Assembly: GCF_004769405.1 (NCBI RefSeq)
Contig: NZ_RQES01000024.1
Coordinates: 124,001 to 188,000, forward strand
Direction: 5' to 3'
DNA length: 64,000 nucleotides
DNA from: Leptospira selangorensis
Lineage (GTDB): Bacteria; Spirochaetota; Leptospiria; Leptospirales; Leptospiraceae
The notes beneath the pieces are model-generated. The model was not told the DNA's origin. It made no database searches and worked only from the letters and a program-made list of their open reading frames with translations. A program made the position numbers and the translations under genes. Shown here piece by piece: positions 18,839-27,919 of the stretch (the first letter of the stretch is position 1; every line of letters begins with the position of its first letter).

Positions 18839-20257
18839 TTAGATATTAATCGCTTCGCCTAAAGCCTGTCCTGCCGCTTCCATTACGGATTCTGAAAGTG
18901 TAGGATGGGCATGTATCCTTCCTGCAATTTCTTTAAGAGTTAATTCGGATCCCATTCCTAAATTGATCTCTCCTAAAATTTCGGTTACATTCGGTCCGAT
19001 CAAATGAGCCCCTAATACTTCTCCGGTTTTGCGATCGGCTACTAGTTTTACCATTCCTTCTACTTCGCCTAGGGCTTGTGCTCTACCGTTTGCTCTAAAT
19101 GGGAATTTTCCTACGACTACGTCTATACCTGATTTTTTTGCTTCTTCTTCTTTTAAACCTACTGAGGCGACTTCCGGATGGCAGTATGTGCAGGCCGGGA
19201 TCTTAAGATAATCCAAAGGTTCAAAAACTAAGCCATGAGGATTTTTATTTTGGATAGAGATCGCTTCGGCAGCCTTGACACCTTCTGTAGAGGCCACATG
19301 AGCGAGTAGAGGAGCTCCGATACAATCTCCGATTGCGTAGATATTCGGGACCTTGGTTTTAAATTTAGTATCTACCTTGATAAATCCTTTTTGAAGAAAT
19401 ACTCCAATCTCTTCCAGATGAATACCTTCTGTATTTGGAGTAACTCCAATGGCTACTAGGACCTTATCGAATTTTTTTCTTTCTCCTTCTGGCGCTATCC
19501 CTTCTCCTTTTAGAAGAATGGATACTCCATCTGATTCCAGTTTTGGTTCTGAAACTCCTACACTGGTAAGGATTTGGATCCCTCTTTTTACGAAGGAACG
19601 ATTGAGTAGATTGGATATTTCAGGATCTTCTAATGGAAGAATTTTGTCCTGCATCTCTACGATTGTGACTTGGGTTCCCATGCTAGAGTAGAAGTCTGCA
19701 AACTCTATCCCAATTGCTCCTGCACCAATGACTGCCAGAGTTTTAGGGGGAGATTCCTGTATCATTGCATGTTTGCTGGATAGGACCTTGTCTCCGTCGA
19801 ATGGAAGTCCTGGAAATTCTTTTGGTCTGGCGCCGGTGGCTATAATAAAATATTCGGATTGGATCTCTTCTTTAGAAGTGTCAGGAAGCCAAATCGTATT
19901 TTTGTCTTTGAAAACTGCGCTTCCTTTTTTTACGGAAATTTTATTCTTTTTCATTAAGAATTCAACTCCGTTGGACATTGTGTCTGCAACACCTCTGGAA
20001 CGTTTGATTATATTCGGAAAGTCAGGAGAGACTTTTTCTACCTTCAGGCCGAAGGATTCTGATTTGCGAATGGACTCTAATAAATGTGCAGATTCTAAAA
20101 GTGCTTTTGTGGGAATACATCCCCAGTTCAAACATACCCCGCCTAGTTTTTCTTTTTCAACTAGACATACGTTCAATCCGAGTTGGGCTGCTCGAATGGC
20201 GGCCACATATCCTCCAGGGCCTCCGCCGATCACAGTCAGGTCGTAGTTTTCCGCCAT
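18839..20257 (-). CDS. lpdA: Dihydrolipoamide dehydrogenase (E3)
   Basis: 472 aa, normal length. FAD motif GGGPGGYVAAIRAAQLG, redox-active disulfide GGVCLNWGCIPTK, NAD motif GAGAIGIEFADFY, second FAD motif IYAIGDCIGAPLLAH and the catalytic HAHPTLSE histidine are all present. It reoxidises lipoamide in 2-oxoacid dehydrogenase complexes and the glycine cleavage system. No E1 or E2 gene is adjacent, so it probably serves several complexes from a separate locus. Confidence 0.95.
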   Translation of the reverse strand: MAENYDLTVIGGGPGGYVAAIRAAQLGLNVCLVEKEKLGGVCLNWGCIPTKALLESAHLLESIRKSESFGLKVEKVSPDFPNIIKRSRGVADTMSNGVEFLMKKNKISVKKGSAVFKDKNTIWLPDTSKEEIQSEYFIIATGARPKEFPGLPFDGDKVLSSKHAMIQESPPKTLAVIGAGAIGIEFADFYSSMGTQVTIVEMQDKILPLEDPEISNLLNRSFVKRGIQILTSVGVSEPKLESDGVSILLKGEGIAPEGERKKFDKVLVAIGVTPNTEGIHLEEIGVFLQKGFIKVDTKFKTKVPNIYAIGDCIGAPLLAHVASTEGVKAAEAISIQNKNPHGLVFEPLDYLKIPACTYCHPEVASVGLKEEEAKKSGIDVVVGKFPFRANGRAQALGEVEGMVKLVADRKTGEVLGAHLIGPNVTEILGEINLGMGSELTLKEIAGRIHAHPTLSESVMEAAGQALGEAINI

Positions 20258-20320
20258 CTCATTCCTCCGGATGGCAATTTTGGATTTTTATTCCGACTCT
20301 GGGAAGAAAATTTTATGGGT

Positions 20321-21064
20321 TTAATTACTCTTCTTTTTCAAAACGAGGATCATTCTACTCGCATTACTTTTGAATTTTAATTCGTTATAGTTGGAGTAAA
20401 CATGTAGGATCTCCATCCTGTGTTTTGCGAGCATTCTTTGGAGTTCTACCAGGAAATAGGCCCTCATTAAATGTTTATCTTTGATCTCTTTTGCATTCAG
20501 ATTATAGATATAATTTACTTCAACAACTGTGGATTGGTCCGCCCTGACTAGACGAAATCCTCTGTTTCTCTGGATGGTAGTATTTTTGGCCTTGATTTGA
20601 GCTACTGGGCCGATCGCTTTTCTTTTGATCTTACGAAGAGGTTCCGCATTCCAAACTTCTAAAACTGCGATACCTGCAGGTTTTAGATTCAACTCCAGAT
20701 TTTTAAGAGCTGCTTCTACTTCTTCATTAGATAATAAATAATTAAAGGAGCCGAATAAGCTGATGATTGCGTCCCATTTTTCCTGGGACTTATAGGATTG
20801 CATTGCCCCCACTTCGAATTTGCAATGGGAATATCTTTTTTTGGCGACCTCTATCATTTTGATGGAGGAATCTATCCCTCTGGATTTGTATCCAAGGCTT
20901 TGGAAATGAGTGACATGCTCTCCAGTTCCACAACCTAGATCCAAAATATTTCGGACCCTATGTTTTCGGAAAAGCCTGTCTATAAATTGGGTTTCCATCT
21001 CGAATTTTCGAGCGTTCTTTTCAATATCGAAGTAATATTCTGCCAGTTCCGAGTAGAGTTTCAT
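20321..21064 (-). CDS. Class I SAM-dependent methyltransferase
   Basis: 247 aa. Motif I is ILDLGCGTGEHVTHF, followed by the acidic residue of motif II in SRGIDSS and a motif IV-like WDAIISLFGSFNYLL. The arrangement resembles small-molecule methyltransferases of the Methyltransf_25/11 group. The substrate is unknown. The C-terminal part is basic, with a hydrophobic LELQRMLAKHRMEILHVYSNY stretch broken by charged residues. It lies 64 nt downstream of lpd's start on the same strand and diverges from the degenerate-GGDEF gene. Confidence 0.85.
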   Translation of the reverse strand: MKLYSELAEYYFDIEKNARKFEMETQFIDRLFRKHRVRNILDLGCGTGEHVTHFQSLGYKSRGIDSSIKMIEVAKKRYSHCKFEVGAMQSYKSQEKWDAIISLFGSFNYLLSNEEVEAALKNLELNLKPAGIAVLEVWNAEPLRKIKRKAIGPVAQIKAKNTTIQRNRGFRLVRADQSTVVEVNYIYNLNAKEIKDKHLMRAYFLVELQRMLAKHRMEILHVYSNYNELKFKSNASRMILVLKKKSN

Positions 21065-21131
21065 AGAAAAATCGTTTGAGCCGGACCGGGGAAAACCCGT
21101 TACATATAGTAACGGAACTGAAGTTTACAAA

Positions 21132-22235
21132 ATGCAATTTTTCCCCGAATTTTTTCCAATTTCAGAAGTTTTTCCAATCGCTTCCGCATCTCTTTCCACC
21201 TGGATAGACGGAGAAGTTTTGGCCTTGGGCGGGATCTCATTCTGCCTGCTTTCCCTTTTCGGTTACGTTGTACATACTACAATGGATCGAAAAGAAGAGA
21301 ATGGAACTGAATCAGAGGTTCCATTCTTTCAGTCGGTTACAAAGGAAGAAGTTTCCGAAGTCCAAAAGTCGACTGCTTCCGAAGGGATCTCTTCTGAGGA
21401 AGGTGTTCCTACCAACTCCCAAGATACACCTTTATTCGTTTTTAAGGAAGATATTCCCAAGGAGACAAAAGTTCCCTTCCAATCCTTCTATTTTCCAGTT
21501 CGTGGAAAAACGTATGAGGCAGTGAAATCATTCTTAGATTCTATCCAAGTCGGAGAAGAAATCTGGGAAGTCCTTCTCCATGATCCGAAAGGGGATCTAC
21601 AAACTGTAGCAAGTAAGACAGGAAGTATTTCAGTATTTCCATCCGAAAGAAAAAGAGCCGGCGAGCCAAAAGAGGGAGCAATCGTTTGGAAATTGGAATG
21701 GGATTCTTTTTCCTTGGGAGAAGTCAGACAAACTTCTTCTACAGTTAGCGAATTTTCCCTTGATGAAATTTCCTTTAGATTGGATAAACTTGTAGAAGGA
21801 CTGGTTCTTGCCGGAGAATCCCAAGACGGAGAGACTGGCTGGAGTTCCTACCCTGTATTTTCCCAACATTTAGAAAGGGAAAAGTTCGAGGGAGAAGAGA
21901 CCAAAATCCTGGTCTTTATGGAATTCGAGTCGGACGGCGATTTAGTTTCCGATTTTAGAAGTTTAGGGAATTGGTGGAAGTCTAGATTCGGAGAAAATTC
22001 TCCCATCTATCGTATCCGAAAAAACCGCTTAGCTACTTTCTTTCACGCGGAAGATTGGATCAAATTCCAAAACTCACTTTCCGGTTTAATGGAATTTTTG
22101 GGCCCGGATAAAACCAGACTGAATATAGGCGCTTCCGTTCGGGTCAGAAAAGACGATTCGGAATGGGAACCAAGAGCCAAAAAAGCATTACATTCTTCTA
22201 AAGAAGAGGGACCGAACCGTTTAGTATGTCTTTGA
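21132..22235 (+). CDS. Membrane-anchored protein with degenerate GGDEF domain
   Basis: 367 aa. One membrane span at about 29-50 is followed by an acidic Ser/Glu-rich linker (55-115), a GAF-like stretch (about 130-240) and a C-terminal domain that reads as a decayed GGDEF: Y293-R-I then RKNRL at 296-300 in place of GGDEF, then NIGASV and KKALHSSKEEGPNRLVCL, which match the closing S-I-G-x-A and ADxALYxAKxxGxNR blocks of diguanylate cyclases. All catalytic and GTP-binding residues are gone, so it would be a receptor or scaffold. It overlaps the CheX-like gene by 10 nt. The domain call is my own alignment by eye. Confidence 0.65.
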   Translation: MQFFPEFFPISEVFPIASASLSTWIDGEVLALGGISFCLLSLFGYVVHTTMDRKEENGTESEVPFFQSVTKEEVSEVQKSTASEGISSEEGVPTNSQDTPLFVFKEDIPKETKVPFQSFYFPVRGKTYEAVKSFLDSIQVGEEIWEVLLHDPKGDLQTVASKTGSISVFPSERKRAGEPKEGAIVWKLEWDSFSLGEVRQTSSTVSEFSLDEISFRLDKLVEGLVLAGESQDGETGWSSYPVFSQHLEREKFEGEETKILVFMEFESDGDLVSDFRSLGNWWKSRFGENSPIYRIRKNRLATFFHAEDWIKFQNSLSGLMEFLGPDKTRLNIGASVRVRKDDSEWEPRAKKALHSSKEEGPNRLVCL

Positions 22236-22738
22236 ACATAGATCCTTTATTGGATGAAAAATTCATACTTACAATTTCTCAGATCTTCCCGGAGTTTTTG
22301 GAAAAAAACTTAGGAGTCCAGGCTGTTCGAGAAGCATTTGGTCCTTCTAAAAACGAAGGTTTATGTTACGAGAATTGTACTGCTGTGGATTTCCAAGGAG
22401 AAGCCAAGGGTAAACTTTTTCTTGCAATGGACGGTTATACTAAGCTTAAACTTCTCCCTAAAATTGCCAGATCCTTCCATATAGATCCTACAATCCGAAG
22501 CCACGCTGCTTCTATCATGTTGGAATTTGCAAATCAGATCTGCGCCGAACTTATCTCCGAAATGAAATTGGGAAGATTCCAAATAGATATTCTTCCCCCT
22601 GAAAATCTGAACAATAAATTGGTACCTATCGATCTGGAAAATTTAAGACAGTATATTCTGATCTATTTTCTGAAAGACGAGGACGCCAAAGAATATCTGG
22701 GCAGGATCTATCTCATTCTTCTGATGCAAAAATATTAA
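22226..22738 (+). CDS. CheX-like protein (CheC/CheX/FliY phosphatase family)
   Basis: 170 aa, ATG 22226 lying within the end of the upstream gene. The fold pattern fits CheX: a FQGEAKGKLFLAM beta-hairpin, then the helix SIMLEFANQICAEL carrying the ExxN phosphatase signature (E100, N103), then FQIDILPPEN. CheX of spirochaetes dephosphorylates CheY-P. Only one ExxN helix is present, as in CheX. Coupling to a degenerate GGDEF protein suggests a link between c-di-GMP-type input and chemotaxis or another response regulator, which is inference. Confidence 0.75.
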   Translation: MSLNIDPLLDEKFILTISQIFPEFLEKNLGVQAVREAFGPSKNEGLCYENCTAVDFQGEAKGKLFLAMDGYTKLKLLPKIARSFHIDPTIRSHAASIMLEFANQICAELISEMKLGRFQIDILPPENLNNKLVPIDLENLRQYILIYFLKDEDAKEYLGRIYLILLMQKY

Positions 22739-22762
22739 TATATATAAAAAGGCTTCCTTTGC

Positions 22763-23788
22763 ATGATTCGATACTCTTTCCAGGGACTCCCATTTTTACT
22801 CAAATACGCAGACATGATAGATTCTCCCGATTCCGAGATACGGGAGGAAAGTTTAAAAGTTTCTAAAAAATTATCCTTCAGGACCAAAATATTCCCCGGC
22901 CCTGAGAATTCTCCCGTGATCTATCTACAACATGGGATGAGCAATCGGGGGATTGATGATCCAAGAATCCTTACTCTTGCAAAACATTTAAAGAATACGG
23001 GTGCTACTGTTTATCTTCCTGAACTTAAGGAAGTGAAAGGTCTCGAGATCTCAGTGGATACTGTCCCGAATATTAGATCCTTATTCCAAGAGATCGTGAA
23101 AAGAGAAGGCCTGGCAATCTCCTTCTTATCTGCAAGCTTCTCCGCTGGAATGGGAATGGTGGCATTATCCGGAAAGGAAGAACAGAAAAATCTAAAATCC
23201 GCTCTACTCGTTGGAACATATTCTGATTTCGCGGATACTCTTCCTTTCATTCTATCCAACTATGATGTGGATCCTTATGCGGTTCATGTTTTATTATATA
23301 ATTATATTTCTAAGCTTAGGCCCAAACTTTCCAAATTAGAAGAATTCTATTTTGAAGCAGCCCTAGACAATGGATTGAAAAGGACGGGAGAAGAGGAGAA
23401 GTCCCCCAAACTTCTGAAAAAGCTAAACCAGAAGGAAAAGGATTTCGTATACGGGGTCCAATCCGAGCCTGGATTTAGGATGAGCTTAGTAGAGCCTATT
23501 CTATCCGTATTGCCGCCTAACTTCATTTTGCGTAATTCTCCTAAAAACTTCCTCTCTGATTGGAAGGCGCCTATCGCATTATTGCATGGATCGGACGATC
23601 CAGTGATCTCTCCGGACGAATCGGAGCAATTATTCGATTCTTTAGGGAACGGGAAGGAAGAGTGGAAGGTGATCCTAAGGTCCAGATTGATCACACATGG
23701 GGACCATCTTCCTTTCTACACTCAATTAGGTGAGATCCCGAAGCTTGCTGGACTATGGGGATTTTTTCTAAAAAATTCTGGTCTCTAA
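22763..23788 (+). CDS. Alpha/beta hydrolase-fold protein
   Basis: 341 aa. An oxyanion-hole block YLQHGMSNRG precedes the nucleophile elbow S-F-S-A-G (S127) and the acid block ALLHGSDDPVISPDES, with the histidine in ITHGDHLPFY. The first Gly of the usual G-x-S-x-G is Ser here, which still fits a small-residue elbow. There is no signal peptide. A lipase/esterase-like role on an acyl substrate is likely but unproven. It begins 24 nt after the CheX-like gene and may belong to the same transcript. Confidence 0.78.
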   Translation: MIRYSFQGLPFLLKYADMIDSPDSEIREESLKVSKKLSFRTKIFPGPENSPVIYLQHGMSNRGIDDPRILTLAKHLKNTGATVYLPELKEVKGLEISVDTVPNIRSLFQEIVKREGLAISFLSASFSAGMGMVALSGKEEQKNLKSALLVGTYSDFADTLPFILSNYDVDPYAVHVLLYNYISKLRPKLSKLEEFYFEAALDNGLKRTGEEEKSPKLLKKLNQKEKDFVYGVQSEPGFRMSLVEPILSVLPPNFILRNSPKNFLSDWKAPIALLHGSDDPVISPDESEQLFDSLGNGKEEWKVILRSRLITHGDHLPFYTQLGEIPKLAGLWGFFLKNSGL

Positions 23789-24042
23789 TATTGTTTACGT
23801 TATATTTTCTGAAAATATTCCGTCCTTAGAGATAGGACCCTTGCGTCTTTTTTATGCCCCGGACCCTTGTATATTCGGAGCGAAAGGTTATAGTGGTCTC
23901 TATTGTTAAAAACGCGAAAAGGAATAACCTTGCGGGTTCAAATATGATCTTTTTCGGAACTTTCAGAAGGTTTCGAGAAAGGATTTCTTCCGTGATAAAA
24001 AAAGGCGGAGGAAACTTCTTATTGAATTGTTAGCTAGGTAGT
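23789..24042. promoter_or_regulatory. Promoter-bearing gap upstream of fapA
   Basis: A 254-nt gap with no gene. It contains an 8-bp inverted repeat AAGGTTAT (23884-23891) / ATAACCTT (23924-23931) separated by 32 nt, and a GGCGGAGGAAAC stretch at about 24003-24014. No clear sigma-28 or sigma-54 promoter was recognised. Confidence 0.3.
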
Positions 24043-25533
24043 ATGGTTGTGAGTACAGAGCAAACTTCGGGTGTATCAGATCAAGAGACAAGTTGGGAGA
24101 GTGTATTCTCTCTTAAGATCAGTTCGGATAATCTGGGCGCCGATCTAACGATTCGTCCCGGGATGATCAAGGGAAGGGCTCTTTCCACTAGCATTGTTAT
24201 AGAATATCTTCATAATAAGGATATTTCCCAGGATCGTATCATCGGGGATAATATCTACGGCGCATTAAAACAATTACAAGCATCCACAGGCCGGATGGAT
24301 TTTTCTCCCATTTCTTTCGTGGTGGCCCAAGGTTTTCCTCCTGTAAGAGGTGAGGATGGCTGGGTAAAATTTTATCATCCCCAAGCCCAAAGGGTCAAGA
24401 TCGGCGAAGATGGTCATGCCGATTATAGAAACATTGAAAGATATATTTATGTGAAAGCAGGGGAGAAACTTGCAACATTATTCGAAGGTATCCCTGGTAA
24501 ACCGGGAATGGATGTTTTCGGAAAACCGATCGCTCCTCCTCCCATCAGAAGGCCTAAACTTACTATCGGTAAGAATGTCCAAGAGAAGGGTCTGGTCCAA
24601 GAGAACAAACCCTTGGTAGAATATTTTGCTACTTGCAACGGCGCTATTTTCTCCACTGAATCTTCTATCACTGTTTCCCAAGAATTGCAGATCGATTCCA
24701 ACGTAGGACTCGGAACTGGGAATATCAATTATGACGGAAACGTTTTAGTAAAAGGTGATGTGGAAGCAGCTACTTCTATCAAGACCCAAGGGAACTTGAT
24801 GGTAAAAGGAAATGTGGAGACTTCCGATCTAGTCATCGCTCGCGACTTAGAGGTCAGCGGCGGGATCAAAGGTGATGGAAAGAATGTAATCAAGATCGGC
24901 GGACATCTTTACGCTAAGTTCATTGAGAACGCAGAGATAGAAGTAGATGGAGATGTTATTGTCGAAGGTTTTATTCTAAACTCCAAAATCCATTCTCTTG
25001 GTAATGTGATCCTGAATGGATCCAGTGGAAACTTAGTATCTTCTACCGTATCTACTTATATGGGATTGACTTGTGCAACTTTAGGTTCTCAGGCAGAGCT
25101 GGACGTAACTGTGGAACTTGGATTTCATTTTAGGAACGAGAAAAGTTTCCAAGATCTCACTAAACGTCTTCAAGTTGCGGAGAAGGAAATAGAGAAGATC
25201 CTACCTAAGGTGCAACAGATCAAACAGATGGTCCAAAGATCCAGAGGCCAGATCCCGGAAGATAAAAAAGAAGGCTATCGTACGGTCTTCGAGGAATACA
25301 ATAAGCAGAACAAGTTTATAGAACTGGTGAAACAAAAACTGGAAGTATTGAAGTCTTCCAGATTTAATCCAGGGGAAGTTCAGCTTGTAGTCCGCAAAGG
25401 TTCTTATAAGGGAAGTATCATTAAGTATAGAAGACAGGTGGAGAAGGTTGAAAAATTCCAGTCCGCCTTTATGATGCGTTTCCAACCAGGGCAGGACAAG
25501 GCCGCCATGGTTGCCATCAAACCTCAAAAATAA
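24043..25533 (+). CDS. FapA / DUF342 family polymer-forming beta-helix protein
   Basis: 496 aa. The N-terminal third contains the DUF342 block around PIAPPPIRRPKLTIGKNV. Residues about 215-340 form the right-handed beta-helix with repeated short units (VLVKGDVEAATSIKTQGNL, LVIARDLEVSGGIKGDG, EVDGDVIVEGFILNSKI). A coiled-coil region with Lys/Glu/Gln richness follows at about 370-450. FapA-type proteins have been linked to flagellar assembly or placement, and spirochaetes carry periplasmic flagella. The gene converges on mtnA with no gap. Confidence 0.88.
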   Translation: MVVSTEQTSGVSDQETSWESVFSLKISSDNLGADLTIRPGMIKGRALSTSIVIEYLHNKDISQDRIIGDNIYGALKQLQASTGRMDFSPISFVVAQGFPPVRGEDGWVKFYHPQAQRVKIGEDGHADYRNIERYIYVKAGEKLATLFEGIPGKPGMDVFGKPIAPPPIRRPKLTIGKNVQEKGLVQENKPLVEYFATCNGAIFSTESSITVSQELQIDSNVGLGTGNINYDGNVLVKGDVEAATSIKTQGNLMVKGNVETSDLVIARDLEVSGGIKGDGKNVIKIGGHLYAKFIENAEIEVDGDVIVEGFILNSKIHSLGNVILNGSSGNLVSSTVSTYMGLTCATLGSQAELDVTVELGFHFRNEKSFQDLTKRLQVAEKEIEKILPKVQQIKQMVQRSRGQIPEDKKEGYRTVFEEYNKQNKFIELVKQKLEVLKSSRFNPGEVQLVVRKGSYKGSIIKYRRQVEKVEKFQSAFMMRFQPGQDKAAMVAIKPQK

Positions 25534-26613
25534 TCAGCCAAAAAACTCTTTGATCTTATCCGGAGGAACAATTCCTTTCTCCGTGATAAAGGCTTTGATT
25601 AGATTTGCAGGAGTCACATCAAAAGAAGGATTGAGAGCTTTTACTCCTACCGGAGCGATCACACCTTCCGAAAGGATTGCTTCTCCCTTTTCATTTTTTA
25701 AGAAATTCAAACGAGTGACCTCGTCTTGTGTTCTCATTTCTATCGGGATCTGAGAGCCGTCCGTGATCTTAAAATCAAAACTCTTTTCCGTGGCTGCAAT
25801 ATAAAATGGGATACCATGATGTTTTGCTAAAACTGCCAGAGGATATGTTCCTATTTTATTCGCGGAGTCACCATTTGCTGCTACTCGATCCACACCCACA
25901 ATGACTGCGTCAATTTTCTGAGAAGACATGAGCCAGCCGGCCATACTGTCCGTGATCAGATAATTTTCGATCCCTTCTTCCATTAATTCCCAAGCTGTAA
26001 GTCTTGCACCTTGTAAGTAAGGACGGGTCTCGTCCGCATACACGGTAAGATCATGTCCTGCTTCTTTGAGAGAACGGATCACACCAAGTGCTGTCCCATG
26101 TCCTGCAGTTGCGAGTGCACCCGTATTACAATGGGTAATAATTTTTAATTTAGAAGGAGAAGGAGGAAAAAGTCCCACACCATTCTTGGCTAAAGCTAAA
26201 TTATTCCTGATATCTTCCTCGAAAACATGGATTGCGAATTCTTCCGACTTCTGTTGGAGTTCCGATAAAGACACCTTATCATATTCTTCTTTTGGAAAAA
26301 TAGAGGAGAGCTCTTCGAAAGCTCTGCGAAGATTTACCGCAGTTGGTCTTGATTCCAAGATTTTGGAAAGTAAGGTTTGGAATTCTTGGTAATCCGGTTT
26401 TTTAGAAAACTTTTTTAATTCTAAAACGGCACCGAATAATCCGGTTATGGCGATTGCGGGAGCTCCTCTCACCACCATTTCTTTGATGGCGAAAATTGCG
26501 TCCTCGGAGTTTTGAGCGGTGAACCATTCTTTTTTGCCTGGGATTTGTCTTTGGTCTAAAAGTTTAAGTCCTTCTTTCTCCCAAAAAATCGGCCTTAAGT
26601 TCTCTTTTTTCAT
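25534..26613 (-). CDS. mtnA: S-methyl-5-thioribose-1-phosphate isomerase
   Basis: 359 aa, standard length. Family blocks include RGAPAIAITG, the catalytic cysteine block THCNTGALATAGHGTALGV, TRPYLQGARLTAWEL and the catalytic aspartate in VGVDRVAANGDSANKIGTY. The enzyme converts methylthioribose-1-phosphate to methylthioribulose-1-phosphate in methionine salvage. No other salvage gene is nearby. Two strong hairpins lie in the region that would form its 5' leader (26677-26730). Confidence 0.95.
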   Translation of the reverse strand: MKKENLRPIFWEKEGLKLLDQRQIPGKKEWFTAQNSEDAIFAIKEMVVRGAPAIAITGLFGAVLELKKFSKKPDYQEFQTLLSKILESRPTAVNLRRAFEELSSIFPKEEYDKVSLSELQQKSEEFAIHVFEEDIRNNLALAKNGVGLFPPSPSKLKIITHCNTGALATAGHGTALGVIRSLKEAGHDLTVYADETRPYLQGARLTAWELMEEGIENYLITDSMAGWLMSSQKIDAVIVGVDRVAANGDSANKIGTYPLAVLAKHHGIPFYIAATEKSFDFKITDGSQIPIEMRTQDEVTRLNFLKNEKGEAILSEGVIAPVGVKALNPSFDVTPANLIKAFITEKGIVPPDKIKEFFG

Positions 26614-26676
26614 TTTTTTACTCTCCGAGGCTAAAGCAGGCCTTTCGTTTTTTCGATGATAAAAATGTGATTGAAG

Positions 26677-26730
26677 TCATCCACCGACTCCCCGGCGGAT
26701 GAGGACGAACCGGGGCAGATCCCGCCCCGG
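26677..26730 (-). other. Two consecutive hairpins in the mtnA leader region
   Basis: On the minus strand, CCGGGGC-(7 nt)-GCCCCGG (26724-26730 and 26710-26716) is followed by a 10-bp stem TCATCCGCCG-(GGGAGT)-CGGTGGATGA spanning 26702-26677. The one non-Watson-Crick pair in the second stem is G-U on the minus strand but A-C on the plus strand, which favours a structure in RNA transcribed towards mtnA. It could be a cis-regulatory leader or an intergenic repeat. It matches no riboswitch consensus I know. Confidence 0.45.
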
Positions 26731-26775
26731 CTTTGCCTACTTGACTAGGATACCAGTACCTTTAATCCTTACATA

Positions 26776-27801
26776 ATGGCAAAGAGAAATCCGACCTCAG
26801 GTCCGAAGCTTTTCGGATTCTCGATAGTTCATCCACTGAATCTGGTCTTATTCTTCAATATTTTCGTCTGGGCACTTCTTATGATGGAAGGTGGACGAGG
26901 AATTATTACTTACTTTTTCGGATTAAACCCAAGCTTCGTCATCGAAAAGAAAATGTATTGGCAGGTATTCACTTATGGATTCCTGCATGTGGTCGGCGGA
27001 GATTTTTTCTCTTCTCTCATCCATATTGGGATGAATATGTTCGGACTATTTACGGTAGGTTTCTGGCTTTGTAGATATATTGGCGGCTGGAAATTTTTAA
27101 GTGTGTATCTTCTTTCCCAATTAGGCGGGGGACTTTTCGTTTTGTCTTTTTCTTATATAGGTTGGAAGACAGGGCTTGTTCCGGAAAATTCGATTTGGGA
27201 TAGTTATCATTCTGCCACCGTAGGTGCAAGTGGTGGAGTTTTCGGAGTGCTTGCCGCATTCAGTCTGATGTTTCCTGAAGCGAGATTCGTGTTTCCTCCT
27301 GTAAGAGCAAAATTTGCTCCTTGGGTTTTAATCGGTTTTGGATTTTCCGTAGATGCTTACTATCTTCTTCAATTCCATTCTAGTGGAGTCATGTCCCAAA
27401 GTTTTTTTGGGATGATGAGTAACTCCGGTCATTTGGGTGGGGCAGTCTTCGGTCTATTCAGTCTTCTTGGCTTACAAAAGTTCGGTGGAAAAACTAGAAC
27501 CCCAATCTTTGTAAAAAGATGGGAAAGGCCTAAGGAAAATCAGGAAAGGGTAATTGTTCGTCCTAAAAATCTAGGAGATCCTTTTGAGACACAGGTCAGA
27601 AAAAACAGAGAACTCTTAAGTCAACTGTATGGAATTTCTGACGCAAAGGAGAAAGAAAATATTCTCTCTCCTATACAAGCTGAGAATACGAATCTATGTC
27701 CTCCTGGAGACTACAATCCTGACGATATGTTTTGTCTTCGTTGTGAATGGCTCCAGAACTGCGAATTGAGAAAATTAAAGAAAGATCACCCTGAACTTTG
27801 A
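26776..27801 (+). CDS. Rhomboid-family intramembrane serine protease with Cys-rich tail
   Basis: 341 aa. About six membrane spans occupy residues 18-235, with the catalytic serine in GASGG (S152) and histidine in SGHLGG (H219), plus HIGMNMFGLFTVG near residue 83. Rhomboids cleave membrane-anchored substrates within the bilayer. The 100-residue cytoplasmic tail is unusual in ending with C308-x11-C320-x2-C323-x5-C329, a spacing that could bind zinc or an Fe-S cluster. The gene is divergent from mtnA. Confidence 0.88.
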   Translation: MAKRNPTSGPKLFGFSIVHPLNLVLFFNIFVWALLMMEGGRGIITYFFGLNPSFVIEKKMYWQVFTYGFLHVVGGDFFSSLIHIGMNMFGLFTVGFWLCRYIGGWKFLSVYLLSQLGGGLFVLSFSYIGWKTGLVPENSIWDSYHSATVGASGGVFGVLAAFSLMFPEARFVFPPVRAKFAPWVLIGFGFSVDAYYLLQFHSSGVMSQSFFGMMSNSGHLGGAVFGLFSLLGLQKFGGKTRTPIFVKRWERPKENQERVIVRPKNLGDPFETQVRKNRELLSQLYGISDAKEKENILSPIQAENTNLCPPGDYNPDDMFCLRCEWLQNCELRKLKKDHPEL

Positions 27802-27919
27802 AAGAATTTTTGAGAACTTTTTCGTCTATCTTGTTATAATAAGTATAGGCGGAAATTTCTGGACATAAATCGAATACGTCCATAGAATAGTTTCCGTCCG
27901 AAAATTCGGACAATCGGCT

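Noticed and set aside
19728..20246. 172-residue open frame on the plus strand
   Set aside because: It lies fully antisense to lpdA, whose motifs are intact and certain.
23925..23960. GGGTTCAAAT resembling a tRNA T-loop
   Set aside because: No acceptor stem, D-arm or anticodon arm can be built around it.
26690..26720. GATGAG...GAA segment near a hairpin, resembling a hammerhead ribozyme core
   Set aside because: The required CUGANGA core is not present and stem II cannot form.
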